Positions 1 to 10,870 of a stretch of DNA of 64,000 nt are shown here, piece after piece; positions within the stretch are counted from its first letter, which is position 1, and the number at the start of each line of letters is the position of its first letter. The notes beneath the pieces were generated by a model that did no database searches, was not told the DNA's origin, and saw only the letters and a program-made list of their open reading frames with translations. Source of the stretch: Wolfiporia cocos (lineage: Eukaryota > Basidiomycota > Agaricomycetes > Polyporales > Phaeolaceae). The stretch covers positions 1,240,001 to 1,304,000 of the forward strand of contig JACCLO010000001.1 in NCBI GenBank assembly GCA_029448655.1. The letters run 5' to 3'. A program made the position numbers and the translations under genes.

Positions 1-579
1 CATTAGAGGTGAGTCGTTTTCAATAATTATGACTATGGCGCCAAATCTTTGAAAGGGATTGGTGGAGCGCTACAGTCATTGACATAGTTGTGGACATTAT
101 AGATCTGAGCATTGCGACTGCGTATTATAGTGACTACCTCAGCGATCTCCATGCACCTGCAGATGTACGAAAATATATACCAAATGCATAAAAAAGACGG
201 CGACAAGGCCTATTTAGCGTGTTACTATGCATGATCTCTTGATCACGCAAGCATCCCCAAACTCTGCCATACTCCACAGCTCCTCGTACTCATGATTATT
301 GCTCCACCACGGAAAAAGCCGAGTCATAATCAAAAATAATGATCAATCAGGAAAAATCGACTTCTATGAATTAGAGAAAATAGGAGCTCATCAGGTCTTC
401 ATTTTTGTCACAGATTTTCTAACGGTAATATTTTTCCTGTATTTTTCCCGTGACACAGATCTCACCCTGTGTCCTCTACTGTGCTTGCACTCCCTGTCTT
501 GATGTCTAAGTTGGGTAAACCATGCTCAAGATATAACAACCTCCCAGACTAGTAGTCAAGACTGTCAAGAGGTGGGCAA
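1..579. other. unassigned, AT-rich, no gene recognised
   Basis: I see no conserved coding pattern or repeat boundary here. Short open frames exist on both strands but carry no recognisable motif. The stretch is probably decayed transposon or intergenic DNA. Confidence 0.4.
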
Positions 580-790
580 CTTGAGAGATGCATGCATAGA
601 GTTTGGAGTAAGACCTAGGGTGTATGCACAAAGGCTGAGAATTATTGGACTGAGCTTGTAAGACCTCAGCCTTCAAGTATATATACATGCAGCATACTAT
701 GTACCAAGTGTCTACCCTAAATGACGAGGTCTGTGCACATGATGAGTAAGCATGTATGTTATGGTGTGTAGGTAAGCAGGGCCAACCACT
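580..790 (+). repeat. degenerate LTR-like repeat (L4-like)
   Basis: A TATATATACATG box is followed by 'taccctaa' and then 'gaggtctgtgcaca'. This order matches the core of the L4 solo LTRs at 12354 and 49539 (TATATATACATG, 'tgccctaa', then 'gtctgtgcacag' or 'gtccgtgcgcag'). The ends cannot be defined. A reverse-orientation relative lies at about 1165-1345. Confidence 0.35.
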
Positions 791-830
791 ATCTACACTT
801 ACCTAATCTAATCTAGGGAGACACTGTGCT

Positions 831-910
831 GGCAATGGTGTAGTGGTTAAGATGTAAGAAAGGCATGTATGACACAATGTCCAGAGTTCAATCCCCTAAG
901 AGGGCAGACC
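831..910 (+). repeat. tRNA-like (SINE-like) A-box/B-box segment
   Basis: TGGTGTAGTGGTTA (836-849) resembles a pol III A box or tRNA D-arm, and AGTTCAATCCC (885-895) resembles a B box or T-arm, at roughly tRNA spacing. The arms do not fold into a convincing full cloverleaf, so I read it as a decayed tRNA-derived repeat rather than a working tRNA gene. Confidence 0.35.
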
Positions 911-1610
911 GAAATATCTGTGATATCCTGCTTCACATTTGTTAGTTGCTAGTTATCTGTCTGTAAAACACTACTTATCTAATACCTACATTTACTGCTG
1001 TACTACACCAAACACTTATCTCATATATGCACATGATCCTTATCCAATATCTTATCTCCTAAGTCACTCACACATCACATAGTTACTTACACTTTCCATC
1101 AGCTTCTACCAGTTTCCCCAAGGTTCCATGATATTCCATGTCCAGACCTTAGACACAGTCTAGACAGCATGACCTCATACCCTGTGCATGATCCATCAGC
1201 ACATATCCATTTATCACAGGCCTACAGTAGCTTTACTGCTCATGCACAGACCTAGGTAGTTTAGGGTAGGCCTTGTAGCACTGCTCCAAACTATGTATAT
1301 ATACCATACTCTGAGTCACTGTAGGACTCAGACTAGTTCACTTATTTGACAACTGCATTTAGCCCTTAAAGCTCTCTGCTTCGCACATAAAATGTTTTCT
1401 TGTTTGCCCTTCAGGAAGAACATCATCTTCAGTGAGTTTCCATGTCAATTTTCCTAGCTTGGACCTAATTCATCTAATCTGCATAAAAGTGATTTATTCT
1501 CCTAATTCTACCCTAGTCCCACCCTAGTCCTATCTTAACCACACCATAACTCACACATAACCACTAGAATCATAACTACTGTGCAATGTCAAACAGCAGT
1601 GTGGTGAATC
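911..1610. other. unassigned; includes a reverse LTR-like remnant at about 1165-1345
   Basis: The reverse complement of 1165-1345 has the same order of blocks (tatatatacata, then 'ctaccctaa', then 'aggtctgtgcat') as the repeat at 580-790, so the two form a degenerate inverted pair. Nothing else is recognised in the interval. Confidence 0.3.
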
Positions 1611-2120
1611 TGTAACAGATTTTGGGCCTAGCGTCCAAGATCCTGCCCGATGGCTGGTTTAGCGCCCCGCGCCACTCTCTAATGCGTGTGCCAGTGCCTT
1701 GACGAGAGGGTTGCAGGTAGTCATGTGACCTAAGGGGTCACATGTAGGTAGAAGCTAGCGCTCTGGTCAGGTGCAGCATACTTACACAATATGCCATATG
1801 ATCATGGGTAGGGAAGCATGACCTTTATGCACAGACCAAGCCTTTAGGGTGGGTCTTAGTAGAATAGTGATTGCGCCTCCCATGTATATAAGCACATGCA
1901 TTCTGGGGCTTACTCCCCAGAACTAGAATTCTTGGTGTCCTCCCTGATGAGGGGCAGGATATGCCTTATGCCTACACTCTCACTGCGTGACCTCTTCCAC
2001 AATGTTTTGCTAGACTGGGGGCCCTCTACCTCTATGCCAACATACGTCCAGAAATGCACGTTGTAGGACTATGCGGTAGACACCTGGAGATAGGGGGGGC
2101 AAGGGGTATGTTTTGTGTCA
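1611..2120 (+). repeat. probable LTR of family L3, boundaries uncertain
   Basis: It contains TATATAAG (1885-1892) followed by the hairpin CTGGGG-cttact-CCCCAG (1903-1920). The same hairpin occurs at 14703-14720 in the well-bounded L3 solo LTR. Candidate ends are TGTAACAG at 1611 and GTGTCA at 2120, but flanking 5-mers do not match, so the limits are tentative. The Gy1 copy A LTR begins seven bases downstream. Confidence 0.45.
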
Positions 2121-2127
2121 CAGAACC

Positions 2128-2590
2128 TGTTACGGTTATTTTAATTTTTCAAATATCGACAGAACTCACTATTGGGCAAATACGATACAGGGACTTGTTG
2201 CGCAACTAACCCCCCTGGCTACTCGTGATTCTACTGGGCGCATCCCTAGTTGTACTAGTCTATAGGGCTCATTTCATCTTTGGCAGATCTAACTCTGTCA
2301 CCGTTTCATGCTCATCGTTTATTAGTTGATAGATGGCATTCAACCGCCATCATTCCCATCTATCATCTCGGATATATCACTACATACCTATCAAACGTTT
2401 GGTACTATAGCGTAGATAGTATCGGTGACATCTGGGACAGGCTTGACCCCTAAAACCTAACATAGTATATAAACTCATGTACTTATTGTCGAGGCTCTTC
2501 AGCTCGACCTTGTTGTACAAACAAGAAGTCTTATACTCGTTCTCAAACGTAGGAAACTACACTCAGTATTTCTCGCTCGAGCAACCAAAC
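2128..2590 (+). repeat. Gy1-A 5' LTR, upstream part
   Basis: It begins TGTTACGG, as in the other Gy1 LTRs. It holds the TATA box TATATAA (2466-2472) and, exactly 35 nt downstream of its start, AGCTCGACCTT (2501-2511), the presumed transcript start and self-primer. The L5 element interrupts it after CAAAC (2586-2590). Confidence 0.92.
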
Positions 2591-3686
2591 TGACACAGAT
2601 GGCTCTGTGGGACTCACCAAGCCAGTATCCTTGCGATGAACTAAGGCAACTGGGTGAGGTAGAGGTTATCAGACGACGCAGGAGGTAGGAGGTTCTTCTA
2701 CGGCGTATGCCGAGAAGAATAGAACTGAAGTTAAAGAGCGCTTGGCTCCTACTTATATACATTGTATCGGGAGGGCACGTGCTACTAGCTAGCGGTTGCC
2801 TTACCGGGTTATGTGGCTTTGCCAAGTGGCGAAGCTTATCTTATCTGATGTTTAGTTACTCTATCTAGAATGGCCGTGGAAGGCCCTAATGGCCGACCCA
2901 ATCGTAATAGAGGGATTATGTCTTTATTGTGTTGCTAACGCGGGCGCAGCCCGGGTATAGGTGAAGCCGGTTGCCGGATACCTTGCGGCATAATGGCGAT
3001 TGGCCGTGCTTCGTTGGATGACCAAGGCGAGACGCCGAGGTCGTTATGCCATTGGACGGGAAGTACCGTGGCATGTGTTACAGCCCGGTCCGGATGGTTA
3101 CCGGGGCATGTATTGGTCTTAGCCGTGAGGCGAGGACCGGTGTTTGGGCAGCGCCGTGATGGCAGAAGCCCGGGACTTGGAGAACGCCGAGTCCGTGGGA
3201 GGCCGAGGAGGCCGTGACCTATAGCGATATAGCCTTGGTGCTATTATGGTGCTGTATGGTCGTGTTGCCATTATTATGCGAAGGCGTGGCGCGCCTGAGG
3301 TGCCATTGTGATCAAGGATCTTATGGCGGTGGGAAGCCGTGAAGGCCGACCCAATAGTACAAGGCCGCGAGGCACTGTTTGTACATGTTGACATTATTAT
3401 GCGAGCGTGCCGCGCTCGGCCTATCATTATGATCTAAGATCTATGACGTGGCTGGTCTTGCTCTGACGGGCGAGACCTGTATGACGTAGCTTGTAACGTT
3501 GCTATTGGACGTGGTTGTACCGTAGCGTTACGTAAGCTGGTCATGTGGTTGATAAGCCCAGTTAAGAGCTTGTCGTTGTGGCAATGGGAGTTAACCCGTA
3601 GATAACTTGTAGGTAGACGTATAAATCCCAGGTAAATTGCTATAATCGTAGGAAAAATGCTGTAAGCCCCAGCTAAATCTGTGACA
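2591..3686 (+). repeat. L5 5' LTR
   Basis: TGACACAGATGG...ATCTGTGACA termini form a short inverted repeat. A TATA-like tract 'cttatatacattg' lies near 2752. Small open frames inside recur at the same offsets in the 3' LTR simply because the LTRs are near-identical; I do not consider them genes. Confidence 0.92.
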
Positions 3687-3701
3687 TTACCCCCGCTTTA
3701 G

Positions 3702-3723
3702 GTTTCATCGTCCCTGATGAAAC
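3702..3723 (+). other. hairpin next to the L5 5' LTR
   Basis: GTTTCATC (3702-3709), six-base loop, GATGAAAC (3716-3723): a perfect 8-bp stem starting 15 nt after the LTR. No TGG-type tRNA primer site is evident beside the LTR, so the hairpin could be part of the priming or packaging signal. That role is inference. Confidence 0.4.
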
Positions 3724-3755
3724 TATTCCTCATTATGTATGTCCCAAGAGCGGTA

Positions 3756-3972
3756 TAACGCATGATGACGAAGTGTCAAATGCCGTTATGGTGCTGCTTC
3801 AATTTTGTTAATTGAACAGGGATAAATGGGAGTTTCAGGACTTTGTAGATGGAGCCTGAGCGTGGAAGGCGATTTTATTCCTTAAAGTGATTTGTAACGC
3901 GTGATAGCGAAGTGCTAAATGCCGTTACTAGCGATTATCAACGCGTGATGACCGAAGGGTCAAATGCCGTTG
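3756..3972 (+). repeat. three interspersed ~33-bp repeats
   Basis: Units at 3756-3788, 3895-3927 and 3939-3972 share the pattern AACGC.TGAT....AAG..(T)CAAATGCCGTT. The outer AACG/CGTT are complementary, and the third copy also pairs GACC with GGTC, so each unit can fold into a small hairpin. Confidence 0.65.
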
Positions 3973-6900
3973 TTAGGGAAGGATAGTCTTGTTACTAGAG
4001 TGTATTGTCATTGTGCACGCGGATCCTGGAAGGAAGGGCTTTCCTGTTATCGCTGAAGGTGTTCAAGTGCCTTTTCGCGACCTTTGTCGGATTATTGCTT
4101 TTGCTTATGACGTTACTCGTAGTAGAAGGCGATATGGAAATGTTCATCATATAGTGCCTTTGAGTCTACTTGTAGTCTATATCTCCAATAGCTTGCCAAG
4201 CGTATTAGAGGGTGCATTATGTCGTTGTACGTGTTTCGGATAGCATTGTGCGATATTCCTTAGAGTGAGGGCTTCACTGTTAGCTCTGGAGATTTTCTAG
4301 TGTCTCTTCGAGCCCTTGGGCGGATATGTTGCTTATGCGTAGTACCCATTGAGTGTAACATAGCGGTGCTTTTTTGACGTCTATTGCCTAGCGGTGAATG
4401 GGATTGCAAGTTCCTTCATTCGCGTGGCGGGTGTCTTAGGCTTTGTGCTTGTACAGGGGTAATCCTACTTTGTACGACTTATGCGGTTGAACGGTTATTA
4501 AAGGACGTCGCCTTATGAACGTTTATGAGGCGTCGCCTCCCTAGTATCGCAAGTACTAAGCGTGTGACATTTGTCAATGCCCATTTGTTACAGGGGTTGT
4601 GTCCCCTAGTTAGATTGCTTCTAAGTAGCGATCTCTTCGGAGTCGTAATTTCCGGAATGAAGCTGTGCCTTCGTGTGTGTATGCACAATTTATTAACGAG
4701 TAGGCTTCTCGTGTAAAACCCCATAGTATAGGTACTAATCTTTGTGCATTATGGTCAATGCTTATGATTGTATTCCCTGATACTGTAGTGTCGTTGCCGT
4801 GGTGAGGCCTTATTGGGTAACCGTGAGAACATACATCCTTGTCAGGAGTTGTCTCGTAAAGGTATATCCCGTAAGGGCTGAGGTCACGTGGTGGCGATGG
4901 CGGTAGTTTCCAATGTGCTTGTATGTCGTTGAAGTCGTTGTTCGATTAAGTATGACATTGTAAGCGTGGGAACAGAGATGATCGTTGGGGGAGGATATAT
5001 TTCGCTATTGGATAGATAGCTACTATATTCCTATTACAGGGTTGTCGTCCGTATACGAATAGGACAGTACGAGCATGAATGAGGGTAATCAGGCCTCTTA
5101 GTGCATGTCGTTTGTTGCTTTCAAGACCGTAAGGTACTGTTGTAAGCGTGGGATAGTGGACTTGTTAAGGTCCTAGGTGCGAAATTAGGGTTTCCACCCC
5201 CTCTTTCACGTTTGATCTCCTGATCGAACCTATCCAGATGGTTTTTGGTTTTTAAAGAGGTTAAACCGCCTCTATACCCAGATAAGGGTGGGTGGATGTG
5301 GGCCGAAGGTATTCTTGACGTATATCCATATACGGCTGTATCCAGTAGTCGCTCGCATATGCGACCAGATTTTTATACTAAGGTTTCCAAGCCCTAGTTT
5401 GTCGGAATCGAAGGGTTTTCCAGGCCCATATTCGATGTAGTGACGAGATGTAATCCTTTCTTGGCGTAAGGATACAGATCCGGATTTATTTATTACGCGT
5501 CTCGACGGCGTAGGTTTCCGTAAACCAAGCAATTAAATGATAACCGATTGCCAAATCGGCTTGATTGTCCTAATAAGGGGGACTCCCTTGTTATCTCTGG
5601 AAGTTTTCGAGTGCTTCTTCGAGACCTTTTGCGGACGATCGCATTGAGTTGCTAAGGTGTATTTTTCGAATTCGGTTGTTCTCCCCACAGAGAAAGGTTG
5701 AATCGAAGTGAAATCAAAAGTGAGGTAGCTAGCCTCGTGACGAATTTTGCGATTGGCGTGCGAAATTGTCGATTTCAATACAGGGGGGGGACCGGTGTGG
5801 AACCGGTTGTGGATTTGGTGATTGTGCGAGAATGCCGAATGAAGTGTGATTCTAGAAGCCTTTCGGCCTCCGCTACACTTCAAGGGAACGCGTATCAATA
5901 GCGTGTGTCCCTTGTTTTCCTTTCCTCTAACCCAGATTGCGAGATTCAATTAAGTAATCTATTGCGATCTGTTTGTACATGGGTGGCTGGTGGAAACAGC
6001 GCTGTACCCAATTATTTATAGACGCTTGTCAGACGTCTCTTCCCAAACGGATGGTAATTTCCTTGTCAGGAATTCCATTACCGAAAGGGGTGCCCCCGTT
6101 CAAAGGTTCTTATGACATGTGACCAAATGACAGATGCTCAATAACCCAAATCCCCTTTTCAGGAGCGAAGACCGTGAGGTCAAATGGGCGCCGATAGATT
6201 AAGAATCTTAATCGACTTGGTACTTAGGCATTCCCATAGTAATAATAGTTATAAGCATATATTTGCCAAGCGTACGCGATCCTACGTCTAAAGGAACAGG
6301 TACTAGTATCGTTCTTCGATTGACTAAGTGTACCCGTAAGACATAAAGGTTGCCTTTTATGTACATAGGCGACCTTAACCAGGCTAAATAACCTGGGAAC
6401 CAGCAGGTGACGCAGGATTTCCAGAGGCGAATACAAATGCTATTGGACGGTTTCTAAGCTACTTTACAAAGTAAGTAAGCTACTAGGAGCCGCCACTAAA
6501 ACTACATATTTATCTACTTATGGACTGGGATACCAGGGTACCTGAAAGAGAGCTCGTCATCAGCGATCAACGCTGAGTGGTCATGTCTAACACAAGAAGA
6601 ACGGGGGCATGGTTAGGGGCGCCCTTGTCAGGACGCCGCGCGGAAGTTAGCCGACAGGTGTCTTCATCGAAGCGCGCGACTTCCTTCTAGAAAGAGAGTC
6701 GGTGACTGCCAGCGCTTGACAGGCTGGGTCACATGGTTGGGAATAGGATACACAGCCCATTTCCTCGCGGAGATGAGCTGGAAAGTGGTCGCAGTATTGC
6801 ACCGCGACCGATCCACGCTTTAGTGGTAAGGCTTGCCATCTATAGCCACCTGGGTGTCACATCAGGGCTAAAAAACCATCCGTCGATCTAGGATCGCGCA

Positions 6901-7558
6901 TTCACGAGCGCTCCACACATCAAGGATGGTGGGCAACGCCGCATGCTTCCGGTGGGGCCCCAACTCGGTTTAACCCAGGCTCGCACACCGAGCTGCCCGT
7001 AGGACTTACACTATTGGTTACCGCGAGTGACCTCGGCTGGTTTGGCCTTGCGAGCCGCACCACCTCACCACTTGGATTCCCCGAAGGAGATCCCAAGCGG
7101 GCCCCTTACGCCTGGGGGGCGGCTTTGGAAGATTCCCACACCCAACTAAGGGAATACGCCGAAGCGCATATCCCTATGGGGATCCTACTGGTAGTGTTGG
7201 GTCCCTGAACAGGGATTGCCAAGACAGGGGGCTGCGCGCACACAGGCAGACGGTCCCCTTTTCCCAATAGGCGGGTCTCAACCGCTGACAGCCGCAACCT
7301 TGTCAGGAAGCAGCCGTCTCTCCTTAACCCTGGAGTCCGGGTTCGCAGGACCCTACTGCTGATTAGGCAAGTAGAGCCCCACTGGGTGGCAGCAGGCCGC
7401 TAAGCCCGCCGCCGATGTATCCCATATCCGCAACCACGGAGCATGCATCCCCTTTGCAGGAGAGCAGCGTCCCCTGCGCTATCTCAGACACCTGTTGGAG
7501 GAAAAACCCAGGCGCCACCAGTTAAGGAGGCGCAGGGGGGTAGGTAGTTCTATTCTTA

Positions 7559-8654
7559 TGACACAGATGGCTCTGTGGGACTCACCAAGCCAGTATCCTT
7601 GCGATGAACTAAGGCGACTGGGTGAGGTAGAGGTTATCAGACGACGCAGGAGGTAGGAGGTTCTTCTACGGCGTACGCCGAGAAGAATAGAACTGAAGTT
7701 AAAGAGCGCTTGGCTCCTACTTATATACATTGTATCGGGAGGGCACGTGCTACTAGCTAGCGGTTGCCTTACCGGGTTATGTGGCTTTGCCAAGTGGCGA
7801 AGCTTATCTTATCTGATGTTTAGTTACTCTATCTAGAATGGCCGTGGAAGGCCCTAATGGCCGACCCAATCGTAATAGAGGGATTATGTCTTTATTGTGT
7901 TGCTAACGCGGGCGCAGCCCGGGTATAGGTGAAGCCGGTTGCCGGATACCTTGCGGCATAATGGCGATTGGCCGTGCTTCGTTGGATGACCAAGGCGAGA
8001 CGCCGAGGTCGTTATGCCATTGGACGGGAAGTACCGTGGCATGTGTTACAGCCCGGTCCGGATGGTTACCGGGGCATGTATTGGTCTTAGCCGTGAGGCG
8101 AGGACCGGTGTTTGGGCAGCGCCGTGATGGCAGAAGCCCGGGACTTGGAGAACGCCGAGTCCGTGGGAGGCCGAGGAGGCCGTGACCTATAGCGATATAG
8201 CCTTGGTGCTATTATGGTGCTGTATGGTCGTGTTGCCATTATTATGCGAAGGCGTGGCGCGCCTGAGGTGCCATTGTGATCAAGGATCTTATGGCGGTGG
8301 GAAGCCGTGAAGGCCGACCCAATAGTACAAGGCCGCGAGGCACTGTTTGTACATGTTGACATTATTATGCGAGCGTGCCGCGCTCGGCCTATCATTATGA
8401 TCTAAGATCTATGACGTGGCTGGTCTTGCTCTGACGGGCGAGACCTGTATGACGTAGCTTGTAACGTTGCTATTGGACGTGGTTGTACCGTAGCGTTACG
8501 TAAGCTGGTCATGTGGTTGATAAGCCCAGTTAAGAGCTTGTCGTTGTGGCAATGGGAGTTAACCCGTAGATAACTTGTAGGTAGACGTATAAATCCCAGG
8601 TAAATTGCTATAATCGTAGGAAAAATGCTGTAAGCCCCAGCTAAATCTGTGACA
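7559..8654 (+). repeat. L5 3' LTR
   Basis: Near-identical to the 5' LTR and of the same 1096-bp length. It is followed directly by the second CAAAC target copy (8655-8659) and the remainder of the Gy1-A LTR. Confidence 0.92.
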
Positions 8655-8659
8655 CAAAC

Positions 8660-8904
8660 GACTAAGTCCTCGAAGTGCGCACTGACTTCTCAGACTTAGG
8701 CGAGTCTTATATTCTATCAGACTCGCATTTGAACAGTTTATATCCTCTAACGCGTATTGGATATTAACCGATCTCCTAAGGACTTCACTTAGGACTTGAA
8801 GGCATCTAACGAGTATTTGCCTTGCATACGGCTACACGCCTACGTGCAGAAGAACGATCTATATTCGCGATTCGAATATACAAATGGGTATTCGACCCGT
8901 AACA
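8660..8904 (+). repeat. Gy1-A 5' LTR, downstream part
   Basis: Continues the Gy1 LTR from 'gactaagtcctcg' and ends at CGACCCGTAACA (8904), the standard Gy1 LTR end. Confidence 0.92.
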
Positions 8905-8905
8905 G

Positions 8906-8916
8906 AAGGTCGAGCT
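8906..8916 (+). promoter_or_regulatory. predicted self-primer binding site of Gy1-A
   Basis: AAGGTCGAGCT lies one base after the LTR end. It is the exact reverse complement of AGCTCGACCTT (2501-2511), which sits 35 nt after the TATA box, where transcription should start. No tRNA 3'-end complement is visible here. Confidence 0.65.
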
Positions 8917-8950
8917 TATCACTCCCTCACCTACCACGGTGTAAGGGCAT

Positions 8951-10781
8951 ATGATATTTGGACCAGAATTCCCAGCACGACTGATTGAACTCTTGCCCAA
9001 GGACATTCAGGGAGTCTACAGACTCAACCGATATGGGTGGACTGACACCATTGGAGCCTTCCGTAACCGCGGAGGAATTGTTGTCATCCCTAGAGAAGAT
9101 AGGGCATCGAAGTGGGTACAAGTATACCCCTCCGCAGGAACGACCGCTTGGGAAGTAACGCGTGAAGCGTTTAAACGATTCGGAGAAATCCCTCCGATGT
9201 CAACAACCACATTGACAGAAACCGAAACCATCAACAGAACCTCCGATGCCGATGGAAATACGAATCAGCCTTCGGGCGCCACAGGAATGGCAGGAATTGA
9301 GTGCATCGGAGATGATGGGAGAAATCCTGGAAACTTTACAGGAACAGATAACAGCCAGACCGGAGGACAGGACCCTCCAGGATTTATATCTGCTTTTGCG
9401 CAGAGTGGGGTTGGGTCTATGGCTGGAGGAACAAACCTCTTTGGAAATCCCCCACAGAACGCACCCGGAATGGGTAGCGGAGGAGATCCGTCTTGGATTA
9501 GCCCAAGCGGAGGAATGGGAACAACAAACCCAGGAGCATGGCCTTCAGGCCTTATTTGGACGAACCGCCACAGATACGAGCGGAGGAGGACTGGGAGGAA
9601 ACTTCGGACTCGGAGGAGGGAACGCCCCCCCTCCTGGAGGACTCGGAGGAGGAACCCCCGCGAACCCCGGAGGAGGAAACCCTGGAGGGAACCCAGGGAA
9701 CCCCGGAGGAAACCCAGGAAACCCGGGTGGAGGATACCCGGGAGGAGGAGGACCTCTACCACCGAATGCGCCGCCACCTCAACCTCCGGCGCCGAACCCG
9801 TACTACCGACCCCCGATGATAAAGATCAACCCTCCCGACGTATTCGATGGGGAACGATCCGATATGCAGAACTTCATAAACCAGTGCAATTCCTGGTTTA
9901 CGATGTACGAAACGTCGTTCCAAAATGACGTACAGAGAGTGATCTTTATCCTCTCTTATATTTTGAACAAGGGGAAGACGGGCCAATGGAAACAGAACTA
10001 CCACCGGGTTTATACGAACCCCGTGACGAAACGATTCTTCCCGCCTAGTCTCGCACAGTTTGATGCAGAAGTTCAGAAGGCCTTTGGAGCCATCGAGGAA
10101 GTACAGAAGGCGCGGAAGAAAATCCTGGAAGTCGCCCAGGATAGAAAAGACATCGATGACTACATCACCGAATTTAATAACTTGGCCGGGAAGGCCCAGT
10201 ATGATCGATACAGTGCGGACGGAAACGCACTGCTCATAACCCTCTTTGAAAAAGGGTTACCGGAACACACGACCCGATACATCATCGGTGTTCGGCCGCT
10301 ACCAGCGACCATCGACGAATGGCAGTCCGCTGCCTCATACTATGAAAACACATACAAGATATTCTTGAAGCGAGATAAACCGTTTGTCAAGAAAAAGGCT
10401 TGGCAAGCCTCGAACCAGAATAACGGACGCACTAGCGCTCCGCAGACGACCACGCCAAAAGATCCGAACGCGATGGATGTAGATCGAATGACCACCCAGG
10501 AAAGGGACGATCACATCAAGAAGGGCAAGTGTTTCACCTGCCATCAACCAGGGCACATGTTGTGAGACTGCCCAAAGAAACCGAGGAAGCCAGTCCGCCC
10601 CAGACGGACTACTCGAAAGACCAAAGAAGAAGAAGCCGAGCAAGAAGCTCGCATCGAAGAAGTCTCTGAGGAAGAGACCGAATACATCACTGCGAACAGA
10701 GCAGTCACAGCGATTAGGGCCTTGAAAGCCAAGAACCCCGAACTCCTAGCACAGCTTGTCGAAGGACAGGATTTTGCCTAG
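8951..10781 (+). pseudogene. gag: Gy1-A gag, frameshifted, with a stop in the zinc knuckle
   Basis: Gag builds the retrotransposon particle. The N-terminal block (MIFGPEFPARLIELLP...) matches copies B and C. It is followed by a Gly/Pro-rich linker, a Ty3-type capsid region (IKINPPDVFDGE...) and a zinc knuckle begun as CFTCHQPGHM. Lesions: one extra T near 9553 shifts the linker frame, so the overlapping acidic frame (from 9246) runs straight into the capsid frame to 10565. A 12-nt deletion lies near 9756. TCGCGA of copy C reads TTGTGA, giving TGA at 10563-10565 just before the last knuckle cysteine. Without that stop the frame would end at TAG 10779-10781. Confidence 0.85.
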
Positions 10782-10870
10782 GAGGGAAGCCCACGGTCTT
10801 ACCCTCCGAGAAAGCAGCACATGTAATTACCTCGTTCGAGAAGAATCGATCCCTCTTCATCCCGGTAATC

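Larger units (their letters stand above)
3687..7558 (+). other. non-coding internal region of L5
   Basis: No reading frame has a recognisable gag, protease, RT or integrase motif; the longest frames are under 140 codons and look random. Visible structure: an 8-bp perfect hairpin beside the LTR (3702-3723); three copies of a ~33-bp unit (3756-3788, 3895-3927, 3939-3972); the 11-mer CCTTGTCAGGA four times (4837, 6061, 6623, 7298); and three diverged ~55-bp copies of a unit containing 'cttcgag.cctttg.cggat' (about 4044, 4279, 5589). A G-run tract (about 7533-7543) sits upstream of the 3' LTR as a possible polypurine tract. Confidence 0.7.
2591..8654 (+). mobile_element. complete non-autonomous LTR element L5 (LARD-like)
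   Basis: Two 1096-bp direct repeats (2591-3686 and 7559-8654) start TGACACAGAT and end ATCTGTGACA. They enclose 3872 bp with no gag or pol coding signal. The target duplication CAAAC is at 2586-2590 and 8655-8659, and removing the element restores a standard Gy1 LTR. The two LTRs differ at about two positions by eye (for example g/a near 7617 and c/t near 7677), so insertion was recent. Structure and lack of coding match the large retrotransposon derivatives (LARDs) known from plants. It must use proteins from another element. Confidence 0.9.

Noticed and set aside
836..905. tRNA gene
   Set aside because: A and B boxes are recognisable, but acceptor and anticodon arms do not pair convincingly.
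2993..3427. Open frames of 74 and 102 codons in the L5 LTR, repeated at 7961-8395
   Set aside because: They recur only because the two LTRs are near-identical; the older L5 solo LTR at 17217 does not keep them.
5533..5949. 138-codon minus-strand frame in the L5 interior as an element gene
   Set aside because: No gag, zinc-knuckle or enzyme motif, and on the strand opposite to the element's transcription.
9265..9777. 170-codon minus-strand frame over Gy1-A gag (and similar ones at 46792 and 50313)
   Set aside because: Antisense shadow of GGA/GAA-rich gag codons; leucine/glycine pseudo-repeat composition and no independent support.
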